Assembly: GCF_021283545.2 (NCBI RefSeq)
Contig: NZ_CP128540.1
Location: 779,501-843,500 of the forward strand
DNA length: 64,000 nt
Direction: 5' to 3'
Source of the DNA: Pseudomonas alloputida
GTDB taxonomy: Bacteria > Pseudomonadota > Gammaproteobacteria > Pseudomonadales > Pseudomonadaceae
Below, piece after piece: positions 27,469-36,240 of this stretch. The notes under the pieces were generated by a model, which was not told where the DNA came from, made no database searches, and was given only the letters and a program-made list of their open reading frames with translations. The position numbers were made by a program, and so were the translations under genes. Position 1 is the first letter of the stretch; each line of letters starts with the position of its first letter.

Positions 27469-27966
27469 TCAACCCTCGCCCAGAATCTCAACCACCTCTA
27501 TCACCTGTTCCCCCACCGGCCGCCGCCAGACCACCTCATCCCCCGGCCCAGCCCCGAGCAAAGCCCGCCCCAATGGCGAACCCCAGTTGATCAACCCGTG
27601 CCCGGCATCCGCCTCATCCTCGCCCACCAGCTGCACCACCTGCTCCTGGTCCTGCGCGTCGACAAACCGCACCCGGCTACCAATCTGTACCTTGCTATGG
27701 GAAGTCGCCGCGGGTACCACCTGGGCGCTTTGCACCCGCGCGCTGAAGTAGCGCAGATCCCGCTCGGTATCGGCCAGCCGTTGTTTGTCACCCCGTTCGC
27801 CCTGCGCCTGCAGTTCGCTGCGCAAGGCATTCAGCTCGGCCACCCGCGTTTGCAACTGGCGCAGGCCGCTGGCCGTCACATAGTTGGGCTGTTCGCTGAT
27901 GCGCCGCTCGACCGGCTGATCGGCCTGGTCGGCGGCTTGGTCTTCGTTGACGAATGCTCGGCTCAT
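27469..27966 (-). CDS. GreA/GreB-family transcription factor with a shortened coiled coil
   Basis: The product has 165 residues. The C-terminal FKBP-like Gre domain is clear (IGSRVRFVDAQDQEQVVQLVGEDEADAGHGLINWGSPLGRALLGAGPGDEVVWRRPVGEQVIEVVEI). The N-terminal hairpin (NYVTASGLRQLQTRVAELNALRSELQAQGERGDKQRLADTERDLRYFSARV) is about 15 residues shorter than in GreB and lacks the acidic tip (GDxSENADY) that places Mg2+ in the RNA polymerase channel. It may bind polymerase without stimulating RNA cleavage, like Gfh1-type or Rnk-type relatives. ATG 27966 has an excellent AAGGAGG ribosome site 7 bases upstream. Confidence 0.85.
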   Translation of the reverse strand: MSRAFVNEDQAADQADQPVERRISEQPNYVTASGLRQLQTRVAELNALRSELQAQGERGDKQRLADTERDLRYFSARVQSAQVVPAATSHSKVQIGSRVRFVDAQDQEQVVQLVGEDEADAGHGLINWGSPLGRALLGAGPGDEVVWRRPVGEQVIEVVEILGEG

Positions 27967-28033
27967 GTAGGGCCTCCTTGTGCATGAGACCATCATGGCA
28001 GGCCGCCGGTTTAAAGGAATGTCCGTTTGCGAC

Positions 28034-28390
28034 TCAATTGTGGCGATAGGCCTTGGCAGCGCCGCGGTCCTTTTCCTGCTCCCACTCGCGGTCGCGCTGG
28101 TCCCAGAAGCGCTCGTGGTATTGGCGCTGTTCTTCGCTGTTCTGCATGGCGTGACACTGGCGGAAGCCATCGTCCCAGCCGGTTTCGTACTGACGCTCGT
28201 GCAGGTAGCGCGGTACGTTCTTGCGGAAGTTGCCCACCATCAGCCCGGCCGCCTGGCGGCCACTGCTGCAGCCGTCCTGGAAGCCATCCGCATAGGCAGG
28301 AGGGTAACCGTGGTTGACCATCTGCTCGTGGGTGGTTTCGCAACCCGACAGCAACAACGCAATGCACACGCCGAACCAGTACCGCGACAT
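28034..28390 (-). CDS. Small predicted lipoprotein
   Basis: The product has 118 residues. A lipoprotein signal (FGVCIALLLSGC, with LLSG before the lipidated Cys) is followed by a short mature domain with the text GYPPAYADGFQDGCSSGRQAAG and GWDDGFRQCHAM and a charged, Gln/Glu/Arg-rich tail. It should be anchored to a membrane facing the periplasm. No function is recognised. GTG 28396 is an alternative start with better ribosome-site spacing. Confidence 0.8.
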   Translation of the reverse strand: MSRYWFGVCIALLLSGCETTHEQMVNHGYPPAYADGFQDGCSSGRQAAGLMVGNFRKNVPRYLHERQYETGWDDGFRQCHAMQNSEEQRQYHERFWDQRDREWEQEKDRGAAKAYRHN

Positions 28391-28491
28391 AGCCACAAAG
28401 CCCTCCAGTTGATGATGGGAAGTCTAGGTGGCGGTTTGTCGGGTAGGTGTCAAAACAGTGTCAAAGAGTCGGATGGCTCCCACAATTCACG

Positions 28492-30345
28492 TCAGTAGTG
28501 ATACCACTTCAGCTCGAGCATCACCTCGTTCTGTGCCGTGGCCAGGTGGCTGAACTCACGCGAGGCGCTCAACCGAAGACCAAGGTTCTGGCTGATTTCC
28601 CACTGCTGGTTCAGGCTTACACTGCGCCGCACTTCGCCGTTGGTGAAGTAATCGCCCTTGGCCTCCAGCGTCATGTTGCCCAGCCCGTTGCGCCACAGCA
28701 GCCCGCCATTGAAGCCAGCTGCCGGGGCAATGAACTGAGCGAAGTCGTTGTGATGCTCGACCCGCACCGTGCCCAAGGCAAACCCCAGCAAACCGTCGGC
28801 CAGCTGCCAGGTGCCGCCAGCGCCGCCATTCACATGGCTCACCAGCACTTCGTCATCATGCTTGCCCGGCACCCGCTCCAGCCCGCCGGCCACTTGCCAT
28901 GACCAAGGCTTGAGCAGCTCGTTACGGGGTGTCAGTGAACGGATGGTGGCCAGGTCCAGGCGCTGCACCTGCCAATCGTTGCCTTCATACTGGCGCAGCT
29001 TCAATTGCAGGATTTCGATCTGTGCGCCCAGCGGGAAGCCATAGGCGTTGTCATTCAGGTCGTGGTAGGCCATGCGCAAGCCATATTCGGCGTAGGCGCG
29101 GTCTTCACGGGTGCCCACGCCCAGTTGCCAGGTGCGCGAGTCATGGCCATCTTCGGGCAGGCCGGGGCGCTCGATCTGCAGGGGCGGCGGCGGGTTGCTG
29201 TTGATCGCCCGCAGCAACTCGAAGCTGCGTTTGGCTTGCCCTGGGTCGCGTTCCTGGCCGTTGGCCCGATACCGCTCAAGGCGATACGCGGCATCTTGCA
29301 CCAACGCTTGGCGTTCGCGAGGCAGGGCCTGGAATTCTGGGCTTTGCAATTGCGCAGTGTCGGCGCTTACAGCCAGCACCTGGCGCTTTTCGTCGTGGTC
29401 GAGTGGCTCGGCCCTGGCCAGCAATTCACGTTCGCGAGAGGGGCGGTAAGTTTCGCTGGCGACCAGCCCGGACTGCTTCACGGCCTTCACCGTGTCGGTG
29501 GGAATGGCGGTCAGCGGGAACTGAGACGTCAGGTCCAGGCTCGGCCGGGCCACTTGCAGCAGCTCCAGCAGGCGATACGAGCAGTTTTCGTCGAAGAAGA
29601 AGTAGTCGAACTGGATCTGCTTCAGCTCCCACACATGCTCGACCATACGTCCGGTTTCTTCGGGGGTCAGGTCCAGCTGGTATTCCCACAGGTCGCGGTT
29701 TTCCAGGCTGCGGTATTCGGAGAGTTTTTCCTGGTAGGGCATCAGCGCGAACAGCCCCGGGTAGCCGCCCATCAGGCCTTTCCAGGCGTACAGGATGCTG
29801 TTGTCGCTGCCTTCGATATAGGCACCGAAGTTGATGGCGTAGCTCAGCAGCGTGGTGTCGTCGCTGCGGGTGTTGGACTGGTCGATGCGCAGCAGGGTGT
29901 GCCCGAACATCGACGACGGGCTGTTCAGGTAGGCTGCCGGGAAGATCAACGCGGCGCTGTGCGGGTCGATCGACTGGTACCAGGTCTTGAATTCCTGGCA
30001 GTCCGGTTGTGGCAAGTCTTGCAGGTCGAGCTGTTCGCGCAGCCAGCGGGTGCGAGCGGGGAATACGCACTGGGCGTGCTTGTCACCGAGGCTGGCCGGG
30101 GCATACAGCGCAGCGACCGTAGCCTTGAGTTCCTGGTCCGGATGGTGCGCGCCATCTTCGGCGAGGAAGAACGCATCATCATCCACATAGCTGCGCCAGC
30201 CGCCGAGCTTGGCGGTTTCGTAATGTCCAATGGCGAGCCAGTAGGGGGTATTGGCCAATTGCTGGAGACGGCCTGGATCCAGCATGGGGGCGGCATGAAC
30301 AGGGGCGCAGGCACACAGCGCCAGGGCAGCGAGGCGTTTGAGCAT
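28492..30345 (-). CDS. Exported DUF4105 protein (Lnb-type periplasmic N-terminal domain with barrel-like C terminus)
   Basis: The product has 617 residues with a signal peptide (MLKRLAALALCACAPVHA). The central DUF4105 block is recognisable: PAAYLNSPSSMFGHTLLRID, YAINFGAYIEGSDNSILYAWKGLMGGYPGLFALMPYQEKLSEY, DLWEYQLDLT and YFFFDENCSYRLLELL. Its conserved Ser/His/Cys resemble a papain-like or acyl-transfer active site such as that described for Lnb. The last 200 residues alternate in a beta-strand pattern and end in WYHY, so they could be an outer-membrane barrel. It is the second gene after a DUF3015 protein, 72 bases apart. Confidence 0.82.
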   Translation of the reverse strand: MLKRLAALALCACAPVHAAPMLDPGRLQQLANTPYWLAIGHYETAKLGGWRSYVDDDAFFLAEDGAHHPDQELKATVAALYAPASLGDKHAQCVFPARTRWLREQLDLQDLPQPDCQEFKTWYQSIDPHSAALIFPAAYLNSPSSMFGHTLLRIDQSNTRSDDTTLLSYAINFGAYIEGSDNSILYAWKGLMGGYPGLFALMPYQEKLSEYRSLENRDLWEYQLDLTPEETGRMVEHVWELKQIQFDYFFFDENCSYRLLELLQVARPSLDLTSQFPLTAIPTDTVKAVKQSGLVASETYRPSRERELLARAEPLDHDEKRQVLAVSADTAQLQSPEFQALPRERQALVQDAAYRLERYRANGQERDPGQAKRSFELLRAINSNPPPPLQIERPGLPEDGHDSRTWQLGVGTREDRAYAEYGLRMAYHDLNDNAYGFPLGAQIEILQLKLRQYEGNDWQVQRLDLATIRSLTPRNELLKPWSWQVAGGLERVPGKHDDEVLVSHVNGGAGGTWQLADGLLGFALGTVRVEHHNDFAQFIAPAAGFNGGLLWRNGLGNMTLEAKGDYFTNGEVRRSVSLNQQWEISQNLGLRLSASREFSHLATAQNEVMLELKWYHY

Positions 30346-30385
30346 ATCGGGCAACTACTTCTTGACGATGCCGAAAAAGGCGAAA

Positions 30386-30405
30386 CCCGCCCCGGGTGGG
30401 GCGGG
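30386..30405 (-). terminator. GC-rich hairpin with T-tract between the DUF3015 and DUF4105 genes
   Basis: Read on the minus strand, CCCGCCCC-ACCC-GGGGCGGG is followed by TTTCGCCTTTTTC. It lies 11 bases past the DUF3015 stop and before the DUF4105 start, so it may attenuate expression of the second gene. Confidence 0.55.
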
Positions 30406-30416
30406 AGCAGCTGTGC

Positions 30417-30905
30417 TTAGGCCTCGGTAGCGTATTTGGCCAGGCGTGGGTCGCTCTTCAGAACGGCCAGGGTGTTGCTGTGGACAGTTTCGGCAGTGAC
30501 GTCGGCGCTGCTGAAGATCTGGTTGAAGTGCTGGTGGGTGACCGAGTTGAAGTAGCTGCGGTCCTCCGGTGCTACGCCGAGAACGACGGCATAGGTGGTC
30601 AGTGCTTCGCCCTGGCCCATGGCCATGTCTTCGGAAAGCTCGTTCATCATGCCGTTCATGGCGAACCAGGACTTGCCGCCGTAGGTCAGCGAAGCCTTGG
30701 TCGAGCAGCCGTTGGTGCCGGAGGTCATGCCGAAAGTGGCGTTACCGGAGGTGCCGTTGGTGGTAGAAGCCAGGAAGTGTGCCGGCGTGCCGCGCTGGCC
30801 TTCGAACAGCATGTTGCCCCAGCCGCAGTTCGGGCCGCCTGGCGCTTCGGCCATGGCGTTCAGCGAGACCACGGTGAACAGAGTACCCAGAAGAATCCGT
30901 TTCAT
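30417..30905 (-). CDS. Exported DUF3015 protein
   Basis: The product has 162 residues with a signal peptide (MKRILLGTLFTVVSLNAMA). The mature part opens GGPNCGWGNMLFEGQRGTPAHFLASTTNGTSGNATFGMTSGTNGCS, the DUF3015 signature with two cysteines that may pair. It should be periplasmic. No biochemical role is known to me. It heads an operon with the DUF4105 protein and is divergent from the LonP-like protease. Confidence 0.88.
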   Translation of the reverse strand: MKRILLGTLFTVVSLNAMAEAPGGPNCGWGNMLFEGQRGTPAHFLASTTNGTSGNATFGMTSGTNGCSTKASLTYGGKSWFAMNGMMNELSEDMAMGQGEALTTYAVVLGVAPEDRSYFNSVTHQHFNQIFSSADVTAETVHSNTLAVLKSDPRLAKYATEA

Positions 30906-31155
30906 AGCATTTGTTCTCTTTGTCTTAACCAAGGGTCAGGGTTTCTGGCAACTCGGTTGCCAGGTCGGGAAAGCTTTTCACCCACCCGCGCAGCTTGGAG
31001 TTTAGGCACGATCTAAAGGTTGCGTTGTTGATTGCGAAAAATTTGCTGTCACAAGACTGCACCGGCTGCGACATAAAGTCCCGTGGAGCCTTGCAAGGCG
31101 CGCGCGGGCAGCGCCAGAATGCTGCGTATCTGCCCCGCCGAAGTAAGGAAACCCA

Positions 31156-33594
31156 ATGCCCGATCCTGTCGCTGCGCGCCTGCGTCTTGCGCCTGAAGCC
31201 CTGACCCGGCGTTTCTCCCCCGAGCAGTTTGCTTTTACCCATACCGACGATCTGGAGCCGTTTCGCGGAGTTCTGGGCCAGGAACGTGCTGTTGAGGCCC
31301 TGCAGTTTGGCGTGGCCATGCCGCGTCCTGGTTACAATGTGTATGTGATGGGCGAGCCCGGCACCGGGCGCTTCTCGTTCGTCAAGCGCTACCTCAAGGC
31401 CGAGGGCAAGCGCCAGCAGACCCCGGCCGACTGGGTCTACGTCAACCACTTCGACGACACCCGTGAACCACGTGCACTGGAGCTGCCGTCCGGAAGCGCC
31501 GCCGAGTTCATCAGCGACATGGGCGGATTGATCGACAACCTGCTGTCGACGTTCCCGGCGGTGTTCGAACACCCGTCCTACCAGCAGAAGAAGGGCGCCA
31601 TCGACCGCGCTTTCAACCAGCGTTATGACCGTGCTCTGGATGTGATCGAGCGCGCGTCGCTGGAAAAGGACGTGGCCTTGTACCGCGATGCCAGCAACGT
31701 CGCCTTCACGCCGATGGCTGATGGCAAGGCGCTGGATGAAGCTGAATTTGCCCAATTGCCGGAGGAGGTGCGCGAGCAATTCCACGAGGACATTGCCCTG
31801 CTTGAGGAGCGCCTCAACGAAGAGCTGGCCAGCCTGCCGCAATGGAAGCGCGAATCGAACAACCAGCTGCGCCAGCTCAACGAAGAAACCATCACCCTGG
31901 CACTGCAGCCGTTGCTGGCGCCGCTGTCGGAAAAGTACGCCGAAAACGCGGCGGTGTGCGCCTACCTGCAATCGGTGCAGTTGAACCTGTTGCGTACGCT
32001 GGTCGAGCAACTGGTCGATGACAGCAAGTCCGACGCCGTGGCCCGCAAGCTGCTCGAAGAGCAGTACGCGCCCAGCCTGGTGGTGGGCCATCACGCTGAC
32101 GGTGGGGCGCCGGTGGTGTTCGAGCCGCACCCGACCTATGACAATTTGTTTGGCCGTATCGAATACAGCACCGACCAAGGTGCGCTGTATACCTCCTATC
32201 GCCAACTGCGCCCAGGCGCGCTGCACCGTGCCAACGGCGGCTTCCTGATTCTGGAAGCCGAGAAAATGCTGGGTGAGCCGTTCGTATGGGACGCGCTCAA
32301 GCGTGCGTTGCAGTCGCGCAAGCTGAAGATGGAGTCGCCGATCGGTGAGCTGGGCCGTGTTGCCACTGTCAGCCTGCAGCCGCAGGTGATTCCGCTGAAC
32401 GTCAAGCTGGTGATCATCGGCTCGCGCCAGCTGTACTACGCACTGCAGGACCACGACCCGGACTTCCAGGAGATGTTCCGCGTGCTGGTGGACTTCGATG
32501 AAGACATGCCGATGGTCGACGAGAACCTGGAGCAGTTCGCCCAGCTGTTGCGCACCCGCACCAACGAAGAGGGCATGGCGCCGCTGACCAGTGACGCGGT
32601 AGCGCGTCTGGCCACCTACAGTGCTCGTCTGGCCGAAAACCAGTCGCGCCTGTCAGCGCGTATCGGTGACCTGTTCCAGCTGGTCAGCGAGGCTGATTTC
32701 ATTCGCCAGCTGGCCAGTGACGAAATGACCGACGCAGGCCACATCGAGCGTGCGCTGAAGGCCAAGGCCACCCGTACCGGCCGTGTGTCGCAACGGGTGC
32801 TGGACGACATGCTCGCCGGCATCATCCTGATCGACACGGAGGGCGCGGCCATCGGCAAGTGCAACGGGCTGACCGTGCTTGAAGTGGGTGACTCGGCGTT
32901 CGGCATGCCCGCGCGTATTTCGGCCACCGTCTACCCCGGCGGCAGCGGTATTGTCGATATCGAGCGTGAGGTCAACCTTGGCCAGCCGATCCACTCCAAA
33001 GGGGTGATGATCCTCACCGGTTACCTGGGCAGCCGCTATGCCCAGGAGTTCCCGCTGGCGATCTCCGCGAGCATCGCCCTGGAGCAGTCCTACGGCTACG
33101 TGGACGGCGACAGCGCCTCGCTGGGCGAAGCCTGCACGCTGATCTCGGCCTTGTCGCGCACGCCGCTCAAGCAGTGCTTCGCCATCACAGGCTCCATCAA
33201 CCAGTTTGGTGAAGTGCAGGCGGTGGGTGGGGTGAACGAGAAGATCGAGGGCTTCTTCCGCCTCTGCGAGGCGCGTGGCCTGACCGGCGAGCAGGGGGTG
33301 ATCATTCCGCGTGCCAACGTCGCCACCCTGATGCTTGACGAGCGTGTGTTGCAGGCGGTGGAGAACGGCATGTTCCACGTCTACGCGGTCAGCCAGGCTG
33401 ATGAGGCGCTGAGCCTGTTGGTGGGCGAGGAGGCCGGGGTACTCGACGACAAGGGGCTGTTCACCGAGGGCAGCGTCAATGCCCGGGTGGTGGAGCGCCT
33501 GCGTGAAATTGCCGAGATGATCAGTGAGGAAGACATCGAGAAGGCAGAAAAGGAACGCCTGGAAGAGGTGATTGCCCAGGCCAAACCGGCCTGA
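31156..33594 (+). CDS. Lon-like ATP-dependent protease (LonP / YcbZ type)
   Basis: The product has 812 residues. An AAA+ region (VLGQERAVEALQFGVAMPRPGYNVYVMGEPGTGRFSFVKRYL) is followed by a helical insert and a C-terminal Lon protease domain. The serine-lysine dyad is visible as Ser653 (DGDSAS) and Lys696 (GVNEKIEGF), 43 residues apart, the same spacing as in Lon. The P-loop ends GTGRFSF rather than GKS/T, so the first ATP site may be degenerate. A TAAGGAAA ribosome site precedes ATG 31156. It is probably cytoplasmic; substrates are unknown. Confidence 0.92.
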   Translation: MPDPVAARLRLAPEALTRRFSPEQFAFTHTDDLEPFRGVLGQERAVEALQFGVAMPRPGYNVYVMGEPGTGRFSFVKRYLKAEGKRQQTPADWVYVNHFDDTREPRALELPSGSAAEFISDMGGLIDNLLSTFPAVFEHPSYQQKKGAIDRAFNQRYDRALDVIERASLEKDVALYRDASNVAFTPMADGKALDEAEFAQLPEEVREQFHEDIALLEERLNEELASLPQWKRESNNQLRQLNEETITLALQPLLAPLSEKYAENAAVCAYLQSVQLNLLRTLVEQLVDDSKSDAVARKLLEEQYAPSLVVGHHADGGAPVVFEPHPTYDNLFGRIEYSTDQGALYTSYRQLRPGALHRANGGFLILEAEKMLGEPFVWDALKRALQSRKLKMESPIGELGRVATVSLQPQVIPLNVKLVIIGSRQLYYALQDHDPDFQEMFRVLVDFDEDMPMVDENLEQFAQLLRTRTNEEGMAPLTSDAVARLATYSARLAENQSRLSARIGDLFQLVSEADFIRQLASDEMTDAGHIERALKAKATRTGRVSQRVLDDMLAGIILIDTEGAAIGKCNGLTVLEVGDSAFGMPARISATVYPGGSGIVDIEREVNLGQPIHSKGVMILTGYLGSRYAQEFPLAISASIALEQSYGYVDGDSASLGEACTLISALSRTPLKQCFAITGSINQFGEVQAVGGVNEKIEGFFRLCEARGLTGEQGVIIPRANVATLMLDERVLQAVENGMFHVYAVSQADEALSLLVGEEAGVLDDKGLFTEGSVNARVVERLREIAEMISEEDIEKAEKERLEEVIAQAKPA

Positions 33595-33600
33595 GTCAAT

Positions 33601-33644
33601 AAACTGGCGCTGGCGGCGATGTGCTACCGTTCAGCGCCAGTTTT
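33601..33644 (+). terminator. Intrinsic terminator of the Lon-like gene
   Basis: AAACTGGCGCTG (33601-33612) pairs with CAGCGCCAGTTT around a 19-base loop, ending in TTTT. Confidence 0.75.
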
Positions 33645-33756
33645 CCATCTTTCTGTACTGTTCCTCTATGCTGGAACTTAAGGACGGTACAGCGTTCAGG
33701 ATGGAAACAGCCTGAGGGTTTCGGGCTGAACAAGGCTCATTGGAGGGGACGCGGCC

Positions 33757-34095
33757 ATGCGCAACCTCAGCCTCACACGCCAGTGCCTGGGCCTGGTGAC
33801 CCGTATCGAATGCAGCATCCGCCCGCTGGCCGGTGACAACGGCATGTGGACGTTGCTGTTCGCCGCCGGCATGGCCGGTGAACAACCCTCCGCGATCAAG
33901 GCGCAGGGCCCGTTTCATGGGCCACTGGTGGCCGAATCGGTGCTCAATGCCATCGTCGACAGCCTGACCATGCATGGTTATCAAGTGGCCGATGACCCGC
34001 AGATCTGGTGTCTGCATTTGCAGGCGCAGTTGCGGCGGATCAATGGTGAGCGGTGTCGCAACCTGGGGGATTACCAGTTTCATCCTGAGACCTGA
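33757..34095 (+). CDS. Conserved hypothetical protein, 112 residues
   Basis: A good ribosome site (GGAGGGG, about 10 bases before ATG 33757) and normal codon use support this gene. The product is soluble-looking (MRNLSLTRQCLGLVTRIECSIRPLAGDNGMWTLLFAAGM...VADDPQIWCLHLQAQLRRINGER) with no signal or membrane segment. I do not recognise a domain. It stands alone between the Lon-like gene's terminator and a REPIN. Confidence 0.75.
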   Translation: MRNLSLTRQCLGLVTRIECSIRPLAGDNGMWTLLFAAGMAGEQPSAIKAQGPFHGPLVAESVLNAIVDSLTMHGYQVADDPQIWCLHLQAQLRRINGERCRNLGDYQFHPET

Positions 34096-34215
34096 AGAAT
34101 GCCGGGGCCGCTTTGCGGCCCATCGCGACACAAGGCCGCTCCCACAGGTACAGCATCGGCTTGCTGTGGGAGTGTGGCCTTGTGTCGCGATCAGGCTGCG
34201 GAGCAGCCCCCGGGC
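34096..34215. repeat. Long REPIN between the 112-aa gene and the YqhA-like gene
   Basis: Outer arms ATCGCGACACAAGGCC / GGCCTTGTGTCGCGAT and inner arms CTCCCACAG / CTGTGGGAG give a near-complete inverted repeat of about 110 bases. Confidence 0.85.
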
Positions 34216-34284
34216 TTTTGCTGTAACAGGTGGCTGGCTATACTCGCCGTCGCTTTTTTAGTCACCTGATGAGTCCTGAACTTC

Positions 34285-34773
34285 ATGGAACGTATCCTCG
34301 AAAACGCGATGTATGCCTCGCGCTGGCTGCTCGCACCGATCTACTTCGGCTTGTCCCTCGGCCTGCTGGCCCTGGCGCTGAAATTTTTCCAGGAAGTGGT
34401 CCACGTCCTGCCCAATGTCTTTGCGTTGAGCGAAGCTGACCTGATCCTGGTGATCCTGTCACTGATCGACATGTCGCTGGTTGGTGGCCTGCTGGTGATG
34501 GTGATGATTTCCGGCTACGAGAACTTCGTCTCGCAACTGGACATCGATGAAAGCAAGGAAAAGCTCAACTGGCTGGGCAAGATGGACTCCTCGTCGCTGA
34601 AGATGAAGGTTGCCGCGTCGATCGTGGCGATTTCCTCCATTCACCTGCTGCGGGTGTTCATGGATGCGCAGAACATCTCCACCGATTACCTGATGTGGTA
34701 CGTGATCATCCACATGACCTTCGTGGTCTCGGCGTTCTGCATGGGCTACCTGGACAAGCTGACCAAGCACTGA
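34285..34773 (+). CDS. YqhA/UPF0114-family inner-membrane protein
   Basis: The product has 162 residues. The text [37 protein letters not shown] and [20 protein letters not shown]...LNWLGKMD...[20 protein letters not shown] matches the UPF0114 family. Four membrane helices are apparent. Function is unknown; ion-channel-like roles have been proposed for distant relatives, but nothing here shows that. Confidence 0.88.
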   Translation: MERILENAMYASRWLLAPIYFGLSLGLLALALKFFQEVVHVLPNVFALSEADLILVILSLIDMSLVGGLLVMVMISGYENFVSQLDIDESKEKLNWLGKMDSSSLKMKVAASIVAISSIHLLRVFMDAQNISTDYLMWYVIIHMTFVVSAFCMGYLDKLTKH

Positions 34774-34797
34774 GTCCCCCCAGGCCTCACTGCAACT

Positions 34798-34830
34798 CCT
34801 GTGGGGGCGGGCATGCCCGCTCCCACAGAT
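34798..34830. repeat. REP-like perfect palindrome
   Basis: TGTGGGGGCGGGCATGCCCGCTCCCACA is a near-perfect 28-bp palindrome of the REP stem type, 25 bases after the YqhA-like gene; it may also act as its terminator. Confidence 0.7.
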
Positions 34831-34933
34831 ATCGAGGCTCAACTGACGAGTGGCGTCAGTCATGCCTTGCGCATTCTCCCTTCCTGTACAAAAAATGAGC
34901 TCTCATGCGTGGTTCCCATCGCGAGGTGCTCTC

Positions 34934-35239
34934 ATGAACCTGCATCAGCTCAATACCGAGGCCAGGGCTGGCCATGTCGACGAACTGAACCTGATCGCCA
35001 TCGAAGGCGGTGACTACCTGCTCGAGGCCCGGGTCAAAGGCCATCCTCACCCCCTGTCCGATACCCGTGGTGAACGCTTGCGCGTGCACTCGGTGGAGGA
35101 TGCGCGCAAGTTGCTGCAAACCATCCCCATGGTCTCGATGAACCTGGTGCACTGGTCGGTGCAGGACGAAATGTGCGGCATGGGTACGCACCCGGAAGAA
35201 GACCTGAAGGTGCCGATTTCCCAGCGTTCGGCCTGGTAG
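34934..35239 (+). CDS. DUF6482-type conserved hypothetical protein
   Basis: The product has 101 residues: MNLHQLNTEARAGHVDELNLIAIEGGDYLLEARVKG...PLSDTRGERLRVHSVEDARKLLQTIPMVSMNLVHWSVQDEMCGM. It is a small soluble protein common in pseudomonads, with no known role. ATG 34934 has GAGGTG upstream, and earlier in-frame starts fall in the REP tail. It lies 85 bases before fklB in the same direction. Confidence 0.78.
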   Translation: MNLHQLNTEARAGHVDELNLIAIEGGDYLLEARVKGHPHPLSDTRGERLRVHSVEDARKLLQTIPMVSMNLVHWSVQDEMCGMGTHPEEDLKVPISQRSAW

Positions 35240-35324
35240 CTGCTCGCAGCGCCCCAGTGTGCTAGGCTGCTCGCCCTTTTTATCAAGGGCGCGGCTGCAT
35301 TGCGCCCTGCAGTGGAGCACGACA

Positions 35325-35942
35325 ATGTCCGAACTCAACCTGTCTACCGACGAAACGCGCGTCAGCTACGGTATCGGCCGTCAGCTGGGTGGCCAGCTGC
35401 GCGACAACCCGCCACCAGGCGTTAGCCTGGAAGCCATCCTGGCCGGCCTGACCGACGCCTTCAACGGTGCCGACAGCCGCGTCAGCGAAGCCGACCTGTC
35501 GGCCAGCTTCAAGGTCATCCGCGAGGTGATGCAAGCCGAAGCTGCAGCCAAGGCCGAAGCCGCTGCTGCTGCTGGCAAGGAGTTCCTGGTCGAGAACGCC
35601 AAGCGTGAAGGCATCACCACGCTGGCTTCGGGCCTGCAGTTCGAAGTGCTGACCGCTGGTGAAGGCGCCAAGCCGACCCGCGAAGACAACGTGCGTACGC
35701 ACTACCACGGCACCCTGATCGACGGCACTGTGTTCGACAGCTCCTACGAGCGTGGCCAGCCGGCTGAATTCCCGGTAGGCGGCGTGATCGCTGGCTGGAC
35801 CGAAGCCCTGCAGCTGATGAACGCTGGCAGCAAATGGCGCCTGTACGTGCCAAGCGAGCTGGCTTACGGCGCCCAAGGCGTTGGCAGCATCCCGCCGCAC
35901 AGCGTTCTGGTGTTCGACGTCGAGCTGCTCGACGTTCTGTAA
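35325..35942 (+). CDS. fklB: FKBP-type peptidyl-prolyl cis-trans isomerase (FklB/Mip-like)
   Basis: The product has 205 residues. An N-terminal dimerisation/helical region (SYGIGRQLGGQLRDNPPPGVSLEAILAGLTDAFNG) and an Ala-rich helix lead to the FKBP domain (VRTHYHGTLIDGTVFDSSYERGQPAEFPVGGVIAGWTEALQLMNAGSKWRLYVPSELAYGAQG...IPPHSVLVFDVELLDVL). It assists proline isomerisation in folding. No signal peptide is seen, so it is cytoplasmic. TGGAG lies before ATG 35325. Confidence 0.94.
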   Translation: MSELNLSTDETRVSYGIGRQLGGQLRDNPPPGVSLEAILAGLTDAFNGADSRVSEADLSASFKVIREVMQAEAAAKAEAAAAAGKEFLVENAKREGITTLASGLQFEVLTAGEGAKPTREDNVRTHYHGTLIDGTVFDSSYERGQPAEFPVGGVIAGWTEALQLMNAGSKWRLYVPSELAYGAQGVGSIPPHSVLVFDVELLDVL

Positions 35943-35949
35943 TGCCCTG

Positions 35950-35970
35950 GAGGCCGGCCCTGCCGGCCTC
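35950..35970 (+). terminator. Stem-loop after fklB
   Basis: GAGGCCGGC-CCT-GCCGGCCTC starts 8 bases after the fklB stop and overlaps the end of the converging gene by two bases. Confidence 0.55.
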
Positions 35971-36214
35971 AATTCCAGTCTGTCCCCCCAGGGCGCAACG
36001 CCCGCGCATAGCAGAACAGAAACAGATTCCGTACCAGTTCCTTGAGCACCCCCGGTTCACTCGAATTCAGCCCGCTCATGTCCAGGTCACCCTGGTCACG
36101 CAGTTCGTCGAGGGCTTCTTCTTCAAGCACCGCGCACACTTCGCCGGTTTCCCGATGAAGAATGCGCAGGTAGGGGTGAGGGCGTTCCAGCCAGGCGTCG
36201 ATCAGATAAGTCAT
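35969..36214 (-). CDS. Small conserved protein behind a Fur box (PA4570-like)
   Basis: The product has 81 residues: MTYLIDAWLERPHPYLRILHRETGEVCAVLEEEALDELRDQGDLDMSGLNSSEPGVLKELVRNLFLFCYARALRPG. It has no signal peptide and no known domain. AAGGAG lies 7 bases before ATG 36214, and a strong Fur-box-like sequence lies 29 bases further upstream, so iron repression is likely. It resembles the small protein encoded between obg/ispB-linked genes in P. aeruginosa (PA4570 by memory, unverified). Confidence 0.75.
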   Translation of the reverse strand: MTYLIDAWLERPHPYLRILHRETGEVCAVLEEEALDELRDQGDLDMSGLNSSEPGVLKELVRNLFLFCYARALRPGGTDWN

Positions 36215-36240
36215 GGCTATTCTCCTTGGACAGCAATTCC

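Noticed and set aside
33655..33703. Inverted repeat CTGTAC...GTACAG with inner TTCC/GGAA before the 112-residue gene
   Set aside because: Short arms with uneven spacing; could be chance and no regulator is adjacent.
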